Shown here: piece after piece, positions 13,701 through 25,274 of the stretch
How the letters are laid out: each line of letters begins with the position of its first letter
Numbering within the stretch: the stretch's first letter is position 1
Origin: Rhabditophanes sp. KR3021
Lineage: Eukaryota; Nematoda; Chromadorea; Rhabditida; Alloionematidae
NCBI GenBank assembly: GCA_963281155.1
Contig: CAUJLY010000001.1
Coordinates: 6,944,001 to 7,008,000, forward strand
Direction: 5' to 3'
DNA: 64,000 nt
Position numbers and translations under genes: made by a program
Notes under the pieces: model-generated
Databases searched by the model: none
What the model was told of the DNA's origin: nothing
What the model saw: only the letters and a program-made list of their open reading frames with translations

Positions 13701-14453
13701 TAATTGCATGATATTTTGCTCAAAAAGGACAATAATTTTTCATTGCAAAATAAATATAAGCTTCATTTATTGACCAAAGAAGAATATCATAGACTAGCTG
13801 AATGTTTATGAAGGAACATACTTAAGTCTTACCTAACACATTTAGTTGTAATATAATTATATGAACCGTCGCAATTATTAAATTTAATGTCAGAAGTTAC
13901 TCAAATGGATCCATTATAGAAATGATGGGATGCATATACTAAAACAATGCTTTGTTTCGAGCATTAATACTTGTAAATAAACTTACTTGTTTTGTATTAA
14001 TTGAAAAGAACTTTCATTCTTAATTTCCCGTACCAATGAATTATTTAGTTTAAATGAATTGTCTGTATTACCTAAATTTGTAAAACTCGAATTCGGTTGT
14101 ATTTGACTATTTAAAAGTGAATCTGAATTTAGATTTGTCACTGCATTTTGACTTGAATATTGGGAAAGATAATAGGAATAAAGAGCCAGAGCAGCGGAAT
14201 TATCACTAGCAATAGTTGGAGGTTGAAGATATGATATAGGATTGAGGATTGGTGATGGTAGTCCAAAGTTGATGGTATTAATCGCAGAAGGAATTACATT
14301 TGAAAAGTTTGACGAATGATTATTATACAAAATAGATGGAAACCGCACTGTATCTGAAGGTCCTGACAACGAAAAGCATTGCATCTCATTGAATGAATCT
14401 ATATAACTTGGTACTGCGGCAATATTACTTGAAATACCATTAGAAGAATACAT
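7798..14453 (-). CDS. Nuclear hormone receptor, GCNF/HR4 (NR6A)-type
   Basis: Ligand-type transcription factor. Four exons: 13987-14453, 12763-13107, 8832-9831 and 7798-8256, 756 codons. Ser/Asn-rich N-terminal arm of about 250 residues; C4 zinc-finger domain from about residue 252 ([17 protein letters not shown]-box [20 protein letters not shown]); C-terminal extension [10 protein letters not shown] followed by [10 protein letters not shown], a signature shared with Drosophila HR4 and vertebrate GCNF; ligand-binding domain with [13 protein letters not shown] and EAYVCLKAI. Acidic C-terminus SESGSDSEA. The 2.9-kb intron 9832-12762 cuts between the two zinc fingers, and intron 8257-8831 hosts an antisense gene. 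The donor at 8831 (AAG|gttgga) is weaker than others but gives a continuous domain. The nearest C. elegans relative is likely nhr-91, by family reasoning only. Confidence 0.85.
8436..8709 (+). CDS. Small two-exon gene nested antisense in a nuclear-receptor intron; function unknown
   Basis: Exons 8436-8551 and 8610-8709 join in frame to 71 codons ending in TAA. The donor AAG|gtaagt is strong; the acceptor used is tcaag at 8605-8609, because the nearer ttag at 8601-8604 would put the second exon into a short frame. Both halves have coding-like composition: [18 protein letters not shown] in the first, [19 protein letters not shown] in the second. No signal peptide or membrane segment; a basic first half and an acidic helical second half. 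It lies wholly inside the intron 8257-8831 of the minus-strand receptor, a common arrangement for small worm genes. I do not recognise the family. Confidence 0.55.
9832..12762 (-). other. Large intron splitting the receptor DNA-binding domain
   Basis: Intron 2 of the GCNF/HR4-type receptor, bounded by gtaagt at 12762 and a ttgtag acceptor at 9832-9833, far longer than the 40-60 bases usual here. Most is AT-rich. A less AT-rich patch at about 11710-11850 carries a 41-codon plus-strand ORF (about 11716-11841) and is also open on the minus strand for about 30 codons; it could be an enhancer, a nested exon or chance. Near 12070-12125 there are imperfect repeats of gacaaattacatcaaa. No mobile element was recognised. 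Confidence 0.6.
13108..13986 (-). other. First intron of the GCNF/HR4-type receptor
   Basis: About 880 bases between the N-terminal exon and the exon carrying the first zinc finger, with gtaagt donor and tttatag acceptor. AT-rich; I see no gene or structured element in it. Confidence 0.6.
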
Positions 14454-16438
14454 TTTACTGCTCACTTAAATAAACTCTTTCAAATAGCTGATCCAAAATA
14501 AATAAATATAAACCAACGTATCCTTTAAATACCTATAAATATCTAAACTCTATAAATAGCAATCCTCCTACTTTTTAATTCACCTTTCATCTCATCACCT
14601 TTAATTAGAATTATGAGAAATAAAAGTAAAGAAATTAAACTAATGCCATAAATAAATATGATTGGCATCAAAATAACACCAAATATCGTCACATCAATTA
14701 AGGAACCTCCGTAAGCATATATTTTATTTATGAGGATATATAGATTTTCGTACTAGTGTGGTGGCGCCATTCACGTAATATAAACTTAATTAATTTATCC
14801 TCTCGTGGGTAGAAATGCCAAACGTAATAGTGATTATTGAAGACTAATTTAAAAGTCTAAATATATACATATATTACTTCGAGGAGTCAATTAATGATAT
14901 TCAGGGATGAGATTAGGATTTGATGACGGTTGCCTCTTAGGATGTATTTTTAGTTGGAATCAGTTAGTGGACTTCGAGGAACACGTCAATTTGATTAGAG
15001 GATAGTTTGATATCATTGGGATTATTTTAAGAATATGAACAGATACAAATTTAAGGAAGACTATATAGCATATTTTGAAGGTGTGTGGCCAATAGCTTAT
15101 TAATACGTTTATTTATAAATTATACGCAATCTTTTTTCTATTTATAAAAATTTAAATGACATGCATAGCAATAAATAATAATAGAAACTTTCCTATTAAT
15201 AGACCTTTATCAAACAAAAATTATGAACAAACTTGTCACCAAAAGGTGAAACCATATCATAATGACGTCGTCTACTAATTAGAAAAAGGAATGTTTAGTA
15301 TTTATTAAATAAATAATATTTAAAAAGTGATGTAAACAATTATACCCCGATCCTGAGAATCAAGGAAAATTTAAAGCAGACGTATGGTCAAGAGAAAATG
15401 AAATTTAGGTTAAGTTTGCAAAGTAGTGTTAGTAAAAAGTTTATTATCATCCAATGGTCAGTTAATGTTGTTTCAAAGTTGGTTATGCAGGACAGATCTA
15501 AATGGAATATGGATAAATTAATATCTTTGACCATAGGTAAAGGAGATCAAGAGTCGACCTTTTAAATTGTTTAAAAAAAGCTTTTTAAGGGAAAAGAAGC
15601 GTTTGTGCAAGTAACGAATTAATTGTATAATATGGATATAAATACTAAATTGATATTAAATTGATATTACAAGAGACGTAAAATAAATTTAAAGTGTAGA
15701 TGGAATATGTGCAGAGTGAAATTAAAGTGAATTGAAGACATACACAAACACAATCAAAATTTAAATGAAATCAAAAAATTCATTTTTGTTTGAAATGGAT
15801 TGTCCGTGAAAGGTTAGATCTAATTTGGTTTTATTATGCAATATAGCTCTCTACATCCATTTATTTATCTTCTCTTGGATATAGAAACGACTTTTTGAAT
15901 TTATCCAGCGAGAAGAGTGAGATCTGGCTCGAGGAAGGGTGCGCGCAACGTCTATTATCAGGGGTTGGGGGATATCAAAGGATTTTGATTGCGAATACAC
16001 ATGAAGTGGGTACTAGGAGAATGGGGTTATTGGAATACTAGGTCGATTATCTCCTCTCTTTTCTTGACTCAGGTATTAACTATATACCTACTAGGATTCT
16101 TTTCAGGCACTGCTGATTATCATGTCACACCTCTGTAATCTTAGGTTCAAGCACATTTGAATGTGTGGTATGTCACAACTAAGTATTATTATTTCTGCTT
16201 TTTTGAAGTATGTTATCATTTTTGAAAAAATCTAATTTTAACTCATGCACAGAGAGATTGCGTGTGGTAGCGGTGCACACCAATTAACCCTCTTTGTACA
16301 ACACCTACCAAGCCCTTTTAAAATGGTGTGAATAATAGACTTTCTTAAATTAAACTTTCTTCGAAATAAAAAATAGTTTATTGTAATAGAAACAAAAAGA
16401 ATAGTAACTATTAAACATCTTTTCTGAATCTTCCCATT
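14454..16438. other. Intergenic region upstream of the nuclear receptor
   Basis: About 2 kb, likely including the receptor promoter. Two less AT-rich patches stand out: about 14895-15000, with a 33-codon plus-strand ORF starting MRLGFDDGCLLG, and about 15900-16130, which has no long frame. Either could be regulatory. No RNA gene seen. Confidence 0.5.
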
Positions 16439-16685
16439 CTACTTTTTCCGCCAAATCAAATCCATTGCATCTAATCCAAGATGACCGTCACCTTTGTTTT
16501 GTCTTATTGCCAATAAATTGCCTATCATCCATCCACCACCAACGTAACTTATATAGTCATCACCTACCAAAAAAGATTATTTGTTAGTATGCCATCTCAT
16601 GCCTTGAGGGCCTACAATTGATTTTATTTGGATGAGAGAAGGTTAAGTCATTTAAATATTCACCAATTACATAATCAAGATCCAT
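16439..16685 (-). CDS. Small two-exon gene, 64 residues, function unknown
   Basis: Exons 16616-16685 and 16439-16563 join in frame to 64 codons ending in TAG. The intron has a weak donor (gtaggc), a TACTAAC-like branch sequence and the acceptor ttttttggtag. Composition is clearly protein-like: an acidic start (MDLDYVIGEYLNDLTF), then DDYISYVGGGWMIGNLLAIR and a C-terminal LDAMDLIWRKK. There is no signal peptide; the Gly-rich hydrophobic stretch is too short to be a confident membrane segment. I do not recognise a family. A third upstream exon is possible. Neighbours are the nuclear receptor and the globin, both on the same strand, which says nothing specific about role. Confidence 0.5.
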
Positions 16686-17138
16686 CAAAGTTAATTTGTT
16701 GACATTATACTTTGATTGTCTTTATTTACTTTCGATACAGTAGTTTCGATTTTCATCACACTTAATCAGTGGGAATTCTTTTAGAGGTCATAGTATTTTA
16801 AACCCCTAGAGATAATAATCGAACCACTTTTGACATTTCTCTCAATAATATTTTTAAAACGCCATTTTAAACTCTTGGTTGGACTTTGTTGCCGTAGAAT
16901 AAATAAATGTTATGAGCGTCATCTAATTATTACCCTAAAGGTAAGGGCAAATTCAGTTAAATGATAAATGATGCATACATTAAAGGAGAAATTTATTTGG
17001 TATACATATTAAATGAGTATATTATCACAAAAAGGTTATTTATAAGTGTGCGTCATCATTATTCACCTTCATAAATAACATCAAGGAAGGTAGGTGTGTG
17101 GTAGACTTTCCCTTTCAATCCAAATGAACTTGATGTCA
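16686..17138. other. Spacer between the small gene and the globin
   Basis: AT-rich, about 450 bases, containing the globin 3' end and probably the promoter of the 64-residue gene. Nothing else seen. Confidence 0.5.
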
Positions 17139-17899
17139 TCAAATAACATGTTCAAACCTAGTTTGGTGATAAACAGACGGCGAAGGTAATGAGTGAAGAG
17201 AGGATGATGGGGAAGGTGGAAGTAGAGTCAACAATTGAAGTCGAGGATTCGAAACTGCCCCACTTCTAGACGCATTTCCAAGTACATCTGCCAAGAAACA
17301 ACTTACTTTCATCCAGGCTCTGACAGTTTCTTTGTGGTCTTTGCCTGACAAGATCCATTGATTGACAGCACATAGTAGAGCTTCGGAAAAAGCATCCCAA
17401 TGTTTGGCTTTGATTGCGAACCCAGAATGACCGGATCCTAGCAAGGAAAGCCATGGCAAGAGGGCATTTCCCATGTCATGACATGAGTCAACAACACATT
17501 GAATCATGTTGATAAAGTATTTCAAATGCCTGTCTACACAACCCTCGTCGCTAGACAATAAGGTCTTCAATTCAGGATGTTTGTCTACCATTTTGAGGTA
17601 AATTACCTTTCCTAAAGTATTTTTTGGCACTCGACGCCACGATTTCCTTTAAAATAAGTCTTAGAGAAATAGTGAAGTAAAACTTACTTAATCAAAGCTT
17701 GTGCTTCAACCGTTAAGTGAGCAGGATTCTTGTTAAAAGGACTTCCCGTGCCAGGTGTTGCACTTCTACACCGTCTCAAGGGCTTCGGCGGCCCCAAACA
17801 ATTGTTAGCCCTTCCTGGTGAAGAATTGATCGTTGTCTTGTCTTCATTACCATAAATAGTAGAAACATTTGTGTTAGAGCAATTAAAGGATGAAGTCAT
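17139..17899 (-). CDS. Nematode globin-family protein
   Basis: Heme-binding oxygen, NO or redox sensor-type globin of the large nematode glb set. Exons 17688-17899 and 17139-17646, 239 codons. After a 60-residue Ser/Asn-rich, basic arm with PPKPLRRCRSATPG comes the A helix (LTVEAQALIKKSW), B/C helices (GKVIYLKMVDKHPELKTLL), a candidate distal His in CVDRHLKYFINMI, the proximal-His region LGSGHSGFAIKAKHWDAF and the H helix (VRAWMKVSCFLADVL). The Pro/Ser-rich tail extends past the fold. The start ATG at 17899 follows an acceptor-like tctttag at about 17926-17932. N- and C-terminal extensions are common in neuronal nematode globins. A heme-iron His pair is plausible but alignment is needed to prove E7. 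Confidence 0.8.
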
Positions 17900-18183
17900 T
17901 ATCAATGCTGGTGTAGACAATTTCTAAAGACAATTTAATTTTTATAAGAGAAAATAAATGGGAAAAGCCAAAGGAACCTTTTTAATCGAGAGTGTGTACC
18001 AAATGGAAATGTTATTATGGGGGCTGTATATATAATAATAAAGAGAAAATGCAGTGTTAAATAGTATTCTATAAAAGCTTAGTACTAATGATGTGTTTTT
18101 TCTTCTTAATTTGGAAACAAATAATGCGTAGGGGAGGATATTTTTGGTTGGAGATTAGGGCAGGGCACAACTCACAGGCATAT

Positions 18184-18339
18184 TTACTGTCGAAGATTTC
18201 TTGACCACATTGTGGTGTGGTGAAGCGTGTTGGTAAGAGCTTTTCTCGGCACCATCATGTTGGAGGGTGCCATGAAGTGGAGGTAATCACTGTGCAGTTC
18301 ATTGACATCACCCTTGCTTGAGGATCGAGGTGTGTACAT
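18184..18339 (-). CDS. Possible small ORF or exon, 51 codons
   Basis: ATG at 18339 to TAA at 18184, in a patch much richer in G+C than its surroundings. The peptide (MYTPRSSSKGDVNELHSD at the start, MMVPRKALTNTLHHT later) has natural composition. A gtaaat sequence overlapping the stop could act as donor to a further exon, so this may be part of a larger minus-strand gene. The hairpin ggcacc...gggtgcc at about 18260-18283 falls inside. No family recognised. Confidence 0.3.
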   Translation of the reverse strand: MYTPRSSSKGDVNELHSDYLHFMAPSNMMVPRKALTNTLHHTTMWSRNLRQ

Positions 18340-18708
18340 GATGCAAAGGCAATTCGTTCAATGATGTATAAAATTGCCGAATAAAAATTTCCTTAGGACT
18401 TTGGAGTCTCTTTTAAATATATTTGCCCAATACTCTTTTTGTTCCTTTTCCAATTCCTTGGTGAATATTATGGGTGGAACCTTGTTCCGGTAAGTGTGTT
18501 ATATGCCAAGGAATAGACACAAAAATACACGCTCAGGACAGTTGATATATGTTAATGTTTCCTGAGTTTTGTGGTTAGGCTTTTGCTTCTTGTTTAATGG
18601 TTATTCCTATAAAAAATATAATACATTTAGCTATAATTCATTTGATATAAAATTGTTCAAAATATAATCATAATTAAAAATTCTCTATCATTAGTTAGAT
18701 GGAGCGTC

Positions 18709-18885
18709 GTGCCGTCGATTCATACTAGCAAAAGTTTTGACGAATGATGAAGTGCTCATAACTTTATCTTTAATGTCAAACATTGCCTTTTTAACTTTAC
18801 CAGGAGTAGAAAGATCGAGTCCATCAATATTAAATCATCTTCTTCATTGCAATTTTGTAATTTGACAAGCCTTTTGGCTTTGAAA
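18709..18885 (-). pseudogene. Coding-like fragment with a frame break
   Basis: Reading the minus strand, an acceptor-like ttttcaaag near 18886 is followed by an open stretch with CNEEDDLI, then after a one-base frame break a second stretch with DGLDLSTPGKVKKAMFD, DKVMSTSSFVKTFAS and a TAA at about 18709. Both parts look like protein, and together they would make a C-terminal exon of about 55 residues. The break sits near a TTTAATATT stretch. It may be a decayed exon, an assembly slip or an exon pair I have joined wrongly. Function unknown. Confidence 0.35.
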
Positions 18886-19528
18886 ATAAAAAGGTTACTA
18901 GTTGTAAGAGTTATTTTGGTTAGTTACTATCATACACATATCTTTTATGAGAATGTCAACATATAATCAGTGGTTCTCCAAATGTAACAACAATATAAAT
19001 TTGAGACCTCAAAATAAAACTACAAAACATATTTATACTACTCCATAACAATATTTTTTGTAAATTAATAAATAATTTGGCAAAGAAACATTTGTCAATG
19101 TTTTTTGTGGGGCAAATGTTTTGATTAACTTAACGACTTCACCATCAAAAATAGAGATATTGGTCCGATTAAAAGGAAATTGTCTCGCCAACAAACACAA
19201 CCAAAGTTGAAATTAATTAGAAAAGGCACAAAAATAAAATAAAAAATGTCTTGAGGGTTATCAAGAAGGAAAGGGACACATTTACTAGTTAGGACAGGCC
19301 AGCTACGCCAAAACAAAAAGGATAATTTGAGGAATATACTTTCATCCTCAGGAAGGGAAAGGTGTTTGTAATAGACTTTAAAGTTTGAAAAGGAAAAAAC
19401 GACCCTTGCTAATGGAGTTGTCAAATGATGTCAAAGAAGGATAGATAAACGATAATTTAATCCAGCACTTAAACAAAGTAGTCATTATGCTTTGAAGTGA
19501 TTGTCCATTTAAGTTGATTTTAATCGCC

Positions 19529-19585
19529 AACTCATTTTTAAATTGTTAACTCGCTTTTAAATTGTTAACTCACTTTTAAATTGTT
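19529..19585. repeat. Tandem repeat, three 19-base units
   Basis: Three consecutive copies of aactc(a/g)(t/c)ttttaaattgtt at 19529-19547, 19548-19566 and 19567-19585, followed by a degraded partial copy. Intergenic; no function implied. Confidence 0.8.
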
Positions 19586-21715
19586 AATAACTCTTTTTTA
19601 CTTCCAAAAACACTTTAACTTGGATTTAATCAAAACGTGTATATCCATGACATTTATTATCCTATTGAAGCGGAAAGTTCTTCAAATTATTAAGTGGACC
19701 AAAAGGTTTTCCACTTTATACTAAAGATCATTTTAATTTTGGCTAATCTCTTTTTAACGAGAAGGTTCTTCTTCTTTTTAGAAGAAATAAGCCCATAAAT
19801 GTCACACTATGTGCCTGTTCCTATAGGATAACCAAAAAAGATTAGCTAATGTTCATCTAAATATTTATCAGTATAATATATATTTGGCACTCAGATTATA
19901 TTTCAAATTATTCGCCAGCACTTATTATCATAATTGCATCTTCCATAGTACATTAAAATACAACGTAGATTTAAATGCCATTCATTATCAATTATATTTT
20001 AAATAATTAAGTAGACGACACCTTATCCCGTTATGGGAATATATTATAGTATTTGAAAGAGAGAGAAAATAATGTTGAATAAACCTTCCATACATTAAAA
20101 TTATTTATATTTTTAGGATATCATATCAAAAGCAAACATGAAACTTTTGTTAGAACAATAATATTTGTTTTGACCAAGCAAAGGAAATGATGTAACGGAA
20201 CATATTAAATGTATACGTTTCTAGGCATATATATATCCTTAACTCATTATTAATACAATTAGGAACTCCATAAGATGCAAAAATAATTAGCTTTGCACTT
20301 AATTAAAATGGCCATAAGCACTTTTATTTAGAATGGAAAGTGGTTATGTGGTTGCTTTTGTTAACATAAGACCACTAATTGGCAAATTGTTGTAAGCACC
20401 ATCATGTTAATGCAAAATGACGACATAATATCTTGTAAAATAAGATCTTATTAAAGACCGGTAAAATAGAATTTAAAATGAATTAAATAAACATTATTTT
20501 TTAGTGGCAAGAATGATGAATATTAGATTTAGAGTCGTATTTATGCATGGGGAAAGTAATTATAAATGAAGGTTAGATGATGTAAACATCAAATTAATTG
20601 TCTAGAAAGAGAGGTATTAATTAATGGTTGAGCAAAAATTATTATTTTTACAAAAGAAGAAGAGATAATTGAGTATTAAGGATAATTTTTATAATAAGTA
20701 ATGAATTAGTTTGTTAGGTAGTTTAAATCCTTTGAAGTAACAAATGGGAGACGTGTTTTATCGAAATTTTCTCTTTCTGTTTGGTAAGCACAACAATAAA
20801 ATTACAGATGCAATTAGAGGAAGATGTGATTAAGTTATTAAAAGGGAACAAAAAAGATTTCACCAATCATCTAGTGAAGAATATTTGTTTTGATTGCCAA
20901 AAATACCCTTTCCTTCTTACCAAATTTTAACATCTATTTTGAACATTATCAAAAAGCCAGACTTGAAAAAAATAGGAGGCTCTCGCAAAATTCAATTTAA
21001 ATGGAGCAAAAAGTATATCAAGCTTAAGTTGCCATATTTTGCTTTTTAAGGACTATTAAATTGTATAAAATAAAAAATATAAATATTGTATTCAATTGTT
21101 TATTTTTCAGGCGAAATGAAAGTATAAATATATATAATATCTACGTGTTTAAATTGAAACTACTTTTAGCATAATTTTTACGCAGTTATAATGCTATTTT
21201 AGATGGTGGTAAAAATATGAACGGAAGGGAAATGATCTATTTAAGATTTATTAGCAAAGGATTAAACCTCGCGCTCTATTAAAGTATATCTATTTCCTTT
21301 TTAGGAATCATAGAAATAGTTTGGCCTCTTTTTGAAAATATCACAAAAAATTCAAACTATATCTCGTACACACATCATAGTAATGTCATTATTCTTTAAA
21401 AACAGTTAAAAGGCAATAAAAATATTATTTTTTCTGTTTGTTCAAATTTTATTCAAAAAAGAAGATTTATGTTATTGTTAGAGATGATAATGATGGCGTT
21501 TCTTTCAAATACAGAACGACAACTATCAGCCTCATCCTTCTTTTATTATTATCATAACAAAAGCACACATAATCTTATTGAGAGTACATAAATTTAACAA
21601 AATACACAGGTATAGAGAAAATTAGAACAATTTATTCAATTACATTCATAATTCAAAAAAATTCATATTAAAAACACAATAATTATTAACAAACATTACA
21701 AAAAATTAATAATAT

Positions 21716-24540
21716 TCATGAAGTAATTGATTTTTGTTTTGAGGAAGGATTGAAGATACTTAGGATCTTTTTCCTTTCTCTAAAAAGTTGAGCATTATGA
21801 CGCCAGATCATGAAGGCTTGTTTGGAAAGTCTGAGGTGTCTCTTGCGCTGAAGATCGTCCAATTTCTTATCCAAGTTCATTTTTTCTAATTGTTCTAAGC
21901 TTGACAACGATGACCTTTTTCTTTTTGTCCCATTTCCATTTGAACTTTTAATACAACCGTAGCCTCTTTTATTATTTGAAACATTGGGTTTACTCACAAC
22001 AGCAGGTTTATTTAAAATCATCTTTAGTATCCTACATTCATAATTTTTCCTTTCAATATTAGCTCTAGCCGTAGATAACCAGTAAGCCGCACATTTATTT
22101 ACCATTCTATCCAATCTTTTCTTCCTTAATGCTGCCAAACCCTCACGCACCTTATAAACTCTTTCCAAATAGACCCGTCCAAGAGTTTTCATTATAAGAT
22201 GGTGTCGAGAATTTGCTAACACAGAAATTGTTAGCGAACTCACATTTTCACTAACTCCGATCCGTAATCTTTCCAAAGCTTCTTTACTAAAAAGGAAATT
22301 TGTTTAATTGAGTTCAGTAGTAAAGAAACATACGTTGTTTGCTGTTTAATTTTTTCGAAATGTTGTTCCACTAATCCTTTCTTTACCTGTGACATTAAGG
22401 ACTCATGTAACTGACCAGCTACTTTTTCAATTTCCTTTTTCCTTTTAGCTTCATTTAACTGTTCTTGAAGTTCAGCTATTTCCCTTTTCTTTGCTTCGCC
22501 AACTCTTTGCAAAACTTTATTGAACGTTTCCCGCAAGATACTTTTTTTCGCTTGTTCCGTAACTTTCTTTAGAATTTCTCCAGTTGATTTTTCTTTTAGT
22601 TCATCATATGTTTTATCACTCATAGATTGATCAGTTCTGTGTTTGCTTTCCGAACAAAATCCCGTTTCCGGTACCTGGAAAGCTTTTATTCCAAAAGGAT
22701 TTTTATCAAATTCATTTGGTGCCTTATTTTGAACTGAACCACCAAAAAGATTTTGAGACAAAGGAGTTTTGACACCAGGTACTCTTTCATCATCTGGCTT
22801 TGCTCCAAACAAATTTCCACCAAAAATATTTGATTTTCCACCGAAAGTACTGCTTGTTTCTTTATTCTTCGATCCACCAAAGATACTTGTTGTTGGAGGA
22901 TTAGAAAGGAACATGTTTGTATTCGTTGATTTAAGGCCACTAAACATATTGACAGGCGATATTTCTCTTTTTCCAAAAACATTTTCTGTCATACCAAAGA
23001 AATTTTTTTCGGGTTTGTCAATACTTTTTAGTTTGGGAGAAGGAATTCTTGGATCCGCTTCCTCAGTTTTGCCATCGTCTTCTTCTTCAATCTGAGGCGT
23101 GAGAGCACCTTGATCGACAAATTCTTTAATTACCGGATCATTTTTATAAACGTGCTTCGCATCAAAAGAACTAGCCATCATATCAAACCAAGGCAATCTC
23201 AAATTATCGTCACCAAGCAAAACAGAAGCCAGCTCCTTATCCAATTTGGCTTCAATCCATTTCTCCTGGTAAAAAATACCATCAATCGAGTAACTTTCAC
23301 TAGAATCATATCTTGTTATCACAACAGACATAGGATCGTTTTCAGCCATTGGTAAATTGAAGCACGTAAGGAACTTCATCGTCTCTCCAAATGAGTCAAA
23401 GGCCAGATTCTTTGTAAAGAAGCTAATAGGTAAAGTGGAGGCGTTTCCTACATAAGCAGACCTTATTATCTTTACAGCCGTTGATCTGAAATTGTCAAAA
23501 AACCGATGAGCAAGGCAGCACTCAAGTAAGCTTCCTTTTGACTGCAGCAGTTGGAAAAAAGCAGCGTAATTTTTGTTTCTGTATTCTTTTGCGAACCGGA
23601 TAACTAATTTCAGTTTAGGATCTCCGAAAACTTCTTCTCGATAAGTCATTGCTTTAGAAAAAACCTTCGGATCATTTAAGTTCATCAAAATCTCGTAACA
23701 TCTAAATTCAACCTCATTAGGTGAGTAGATGCCCATCTTAGCCAAATCAGCATAGCAATCTCTCACAGATTGCATACTTTTGGATAAGTGTTCAGTGTTT
23801 AATCTCTTGTCGAATTCATGGGCATCTAAGTTACACAATTTGTGTGACACATAAATGTGAAAACGAGCACAGGATTCAAAGAGGAAGGCAGCTTTCAAAC
23901 TAATCATGCCTTGCTGCATTAGATCCTTACGGATTGAGCGTGTTCTGGTCCATATATAGTCGTACCATCTTGTTTGGCCTGCTTTGTCGTTTTCGGGAAA
24001 ATTGTTGACTATCTTGATGAAGAGATACCGCATCGTTTTCACTAAGCATTCTTCAGACCTCAGTTCATGAGGTAGTGGATTCTCAGCATCAGCTGAACTT
24101 CTAGCATAGTCCTTTATACACATATTCATGTCAGGTTCACCCGTTTCTGCGTCAATTTCATAATCATTTGATATCCTATTTTGATCAAATCTAGTCCAAA
24201 ACTCCAGTTCCGAGCACATATATTCAGAAGTACCTGTTTTTGCTGCAGCCGTCTTGTAATTTGTATCGACGATTCTAGATTTATGTAAGATACCATCACG
24301 CTCCCTTAGGATATTAAATTTGTCATGCGGCTGGACACAGGACCTTCCGACTAAAGCTGATAATTCTGCTAAGGCGCTGGTCTTCTTTATCGAGCCACGT
24401 TTTAGCTTCGGTTTCACTTGCGAAGTAGACGCTTCTCCGTTGCCCGTTGAATTTGCCATTCTTCGACTACCATTGAGCGGTAATTGAGCCCGTCTTTTAC
24501 CATTTTTGAAAATGTCGGCCCCACGAAGTTTAGGATCCAT
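21716..24540 (-). CDS. SAC3/GANP-domain protein (mRNA export, MCM3AP-like) with FG repeats
   Basis: Scaffold of the TREX-2 type, which couples transcription to mRNA export at nuclear pores. Exons 22334-24540 and 21716-22286, 925 codons. The SAC3/GANP domain covers roughly residues 90-400: YMCSELEFWTRFDQ, DAETGEPDMNMCIKDYARSS, ENPLPHELRSEECL, and the winged-helix end LLECCLAHRFFDNF. Residues about 500-620 are rich in FG and GLFG-like dipeptides (NIFGG, NLFGG, SIFGG), as in nucleoporins and the GANP N-terminus. Then follows a long Lys/Glu-rich coiled coil and a basic tail. In vertebrate GANP the FG part precedes the SAC3 domain; here it follows. It shares a divergent promoter gap with eL29. Confidence 0.87.
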
Positions 24541-25034
24541 TTAAACCAATTATAGACAAAAGTGAGGGAATCGATTCAAATAGAAAGAAGTAATAATGCT
24601 AGTTGCAAAGAATGATTCAGAGTATGTTGTTTTTTACGTACCCTTTTACCAATGTTATTTGAATGATCGTGTCAAGACAAGTAGGCCCGTTCGCTCGGCC
24701 GCAACTCTGTTAATTTGGACGTGTCTGTGTCAGTCTCTCTCAAGACATTTGTTGACCGGCATCACTTTTCCAATCTCTCAAACTTTTACCCTACCAATTC
24801 TAAATTTGAAGTGATTTTTTGGCAATTTATTGTAATTAGTTAAGAAGGAGGTGTTTTTATGGTCTTTTAATGAATCCAAAAATTATTTAGCATCTATTTG
24901 AGTCTAAAAAATAGATAAATTAGGTTGAATTTAACATGCCCGTCAATTTGCTTAATATTCGCTCATTCCAACTCTTTAAATATCTCTTATCACCAACCTA
25001 ATTCCAGGTTTCAGTTTAAAACTAATTCGTCAAT
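24541..25034. promoter_or_regulatory. Divergent intergenic region between the SAC3-like gene and eL29
   Basis: About 490 bases separating two head-to-head genes, presumably carrying both promoters. The left part (24600-24800) is less AT-rich. No TATA box in a clear position; no other gene seen. Confidence 0.5.
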
Positions 25035-25274
25035 ATGGCCAAGTCCAAGAATCACACAGCTCACAACCAAAGTAAGTTTACATGAATGTAACGATACATT
25101 ACAACCATATTATTTGTAGACCGCAAGGATCACCGCAACGGAATCAAAAAGCCACTTAAGCAAAGATTCATCTCAATGAAGGGAGTTGACCAAAAGTACC
25201 TTAAGAACCTTCGTTACACCCAAAAGGCTAACCTTAAGCTCAAGCTCGAAGCCAAGAAGGCCGGAAAGAAGTAG
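25035..25274 (+). CDS. rpl-29: Large ribosomal subunit protein eL29
   Basis: Short basic protein of the 60S subunit. Exons 25035-25071 and 25120-25274 give 63 codons ending in TAG. The conserved start [17 protein letters not shown], then HRNGIKKP and the helix [15 protein letters not shown] identify it without doubt. The intron (48 bases, gtaagt...ttgtag) sits right after the NQ codons. Codon choice is biased to C- and G-ending codons unlike most neighbours, as expected of a highly expressed gene. AATAAA for 3' processing is at about 25388. Confidence 0.97.

Larger units (their letters stand above)
17900..21715. other. Long gene-poor region with two coding-like minus-strand remnants
   Basis: About 3.8 kb between globin and the SAC3-like gene. 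It holds two minus-strand stretches with protein-like codons (listed separately at 18184-18339 and 18709-18885), a 19-base tandem repeat at 19529-19585, and otherwise AT-rich sequence. A 99-codon minus-strand ORF at 19125-19424 has no recognisable features and is not called. Confidence 0.5.

Noticed and set aside
18260..18283. ggcacc/gggtgcc hairpin as a microRNA or terminator
   Set aside because: The stem is only 6-7 bases and lies inside a coding-like patch; no longer arms pair.
19125..19424. 99-codon minus-strand ORF
   Set aside because: Begins with TTG-type context or lacks any motif, rich in Phe/Leu from AT-rich DNA, no splice or neighbour support.
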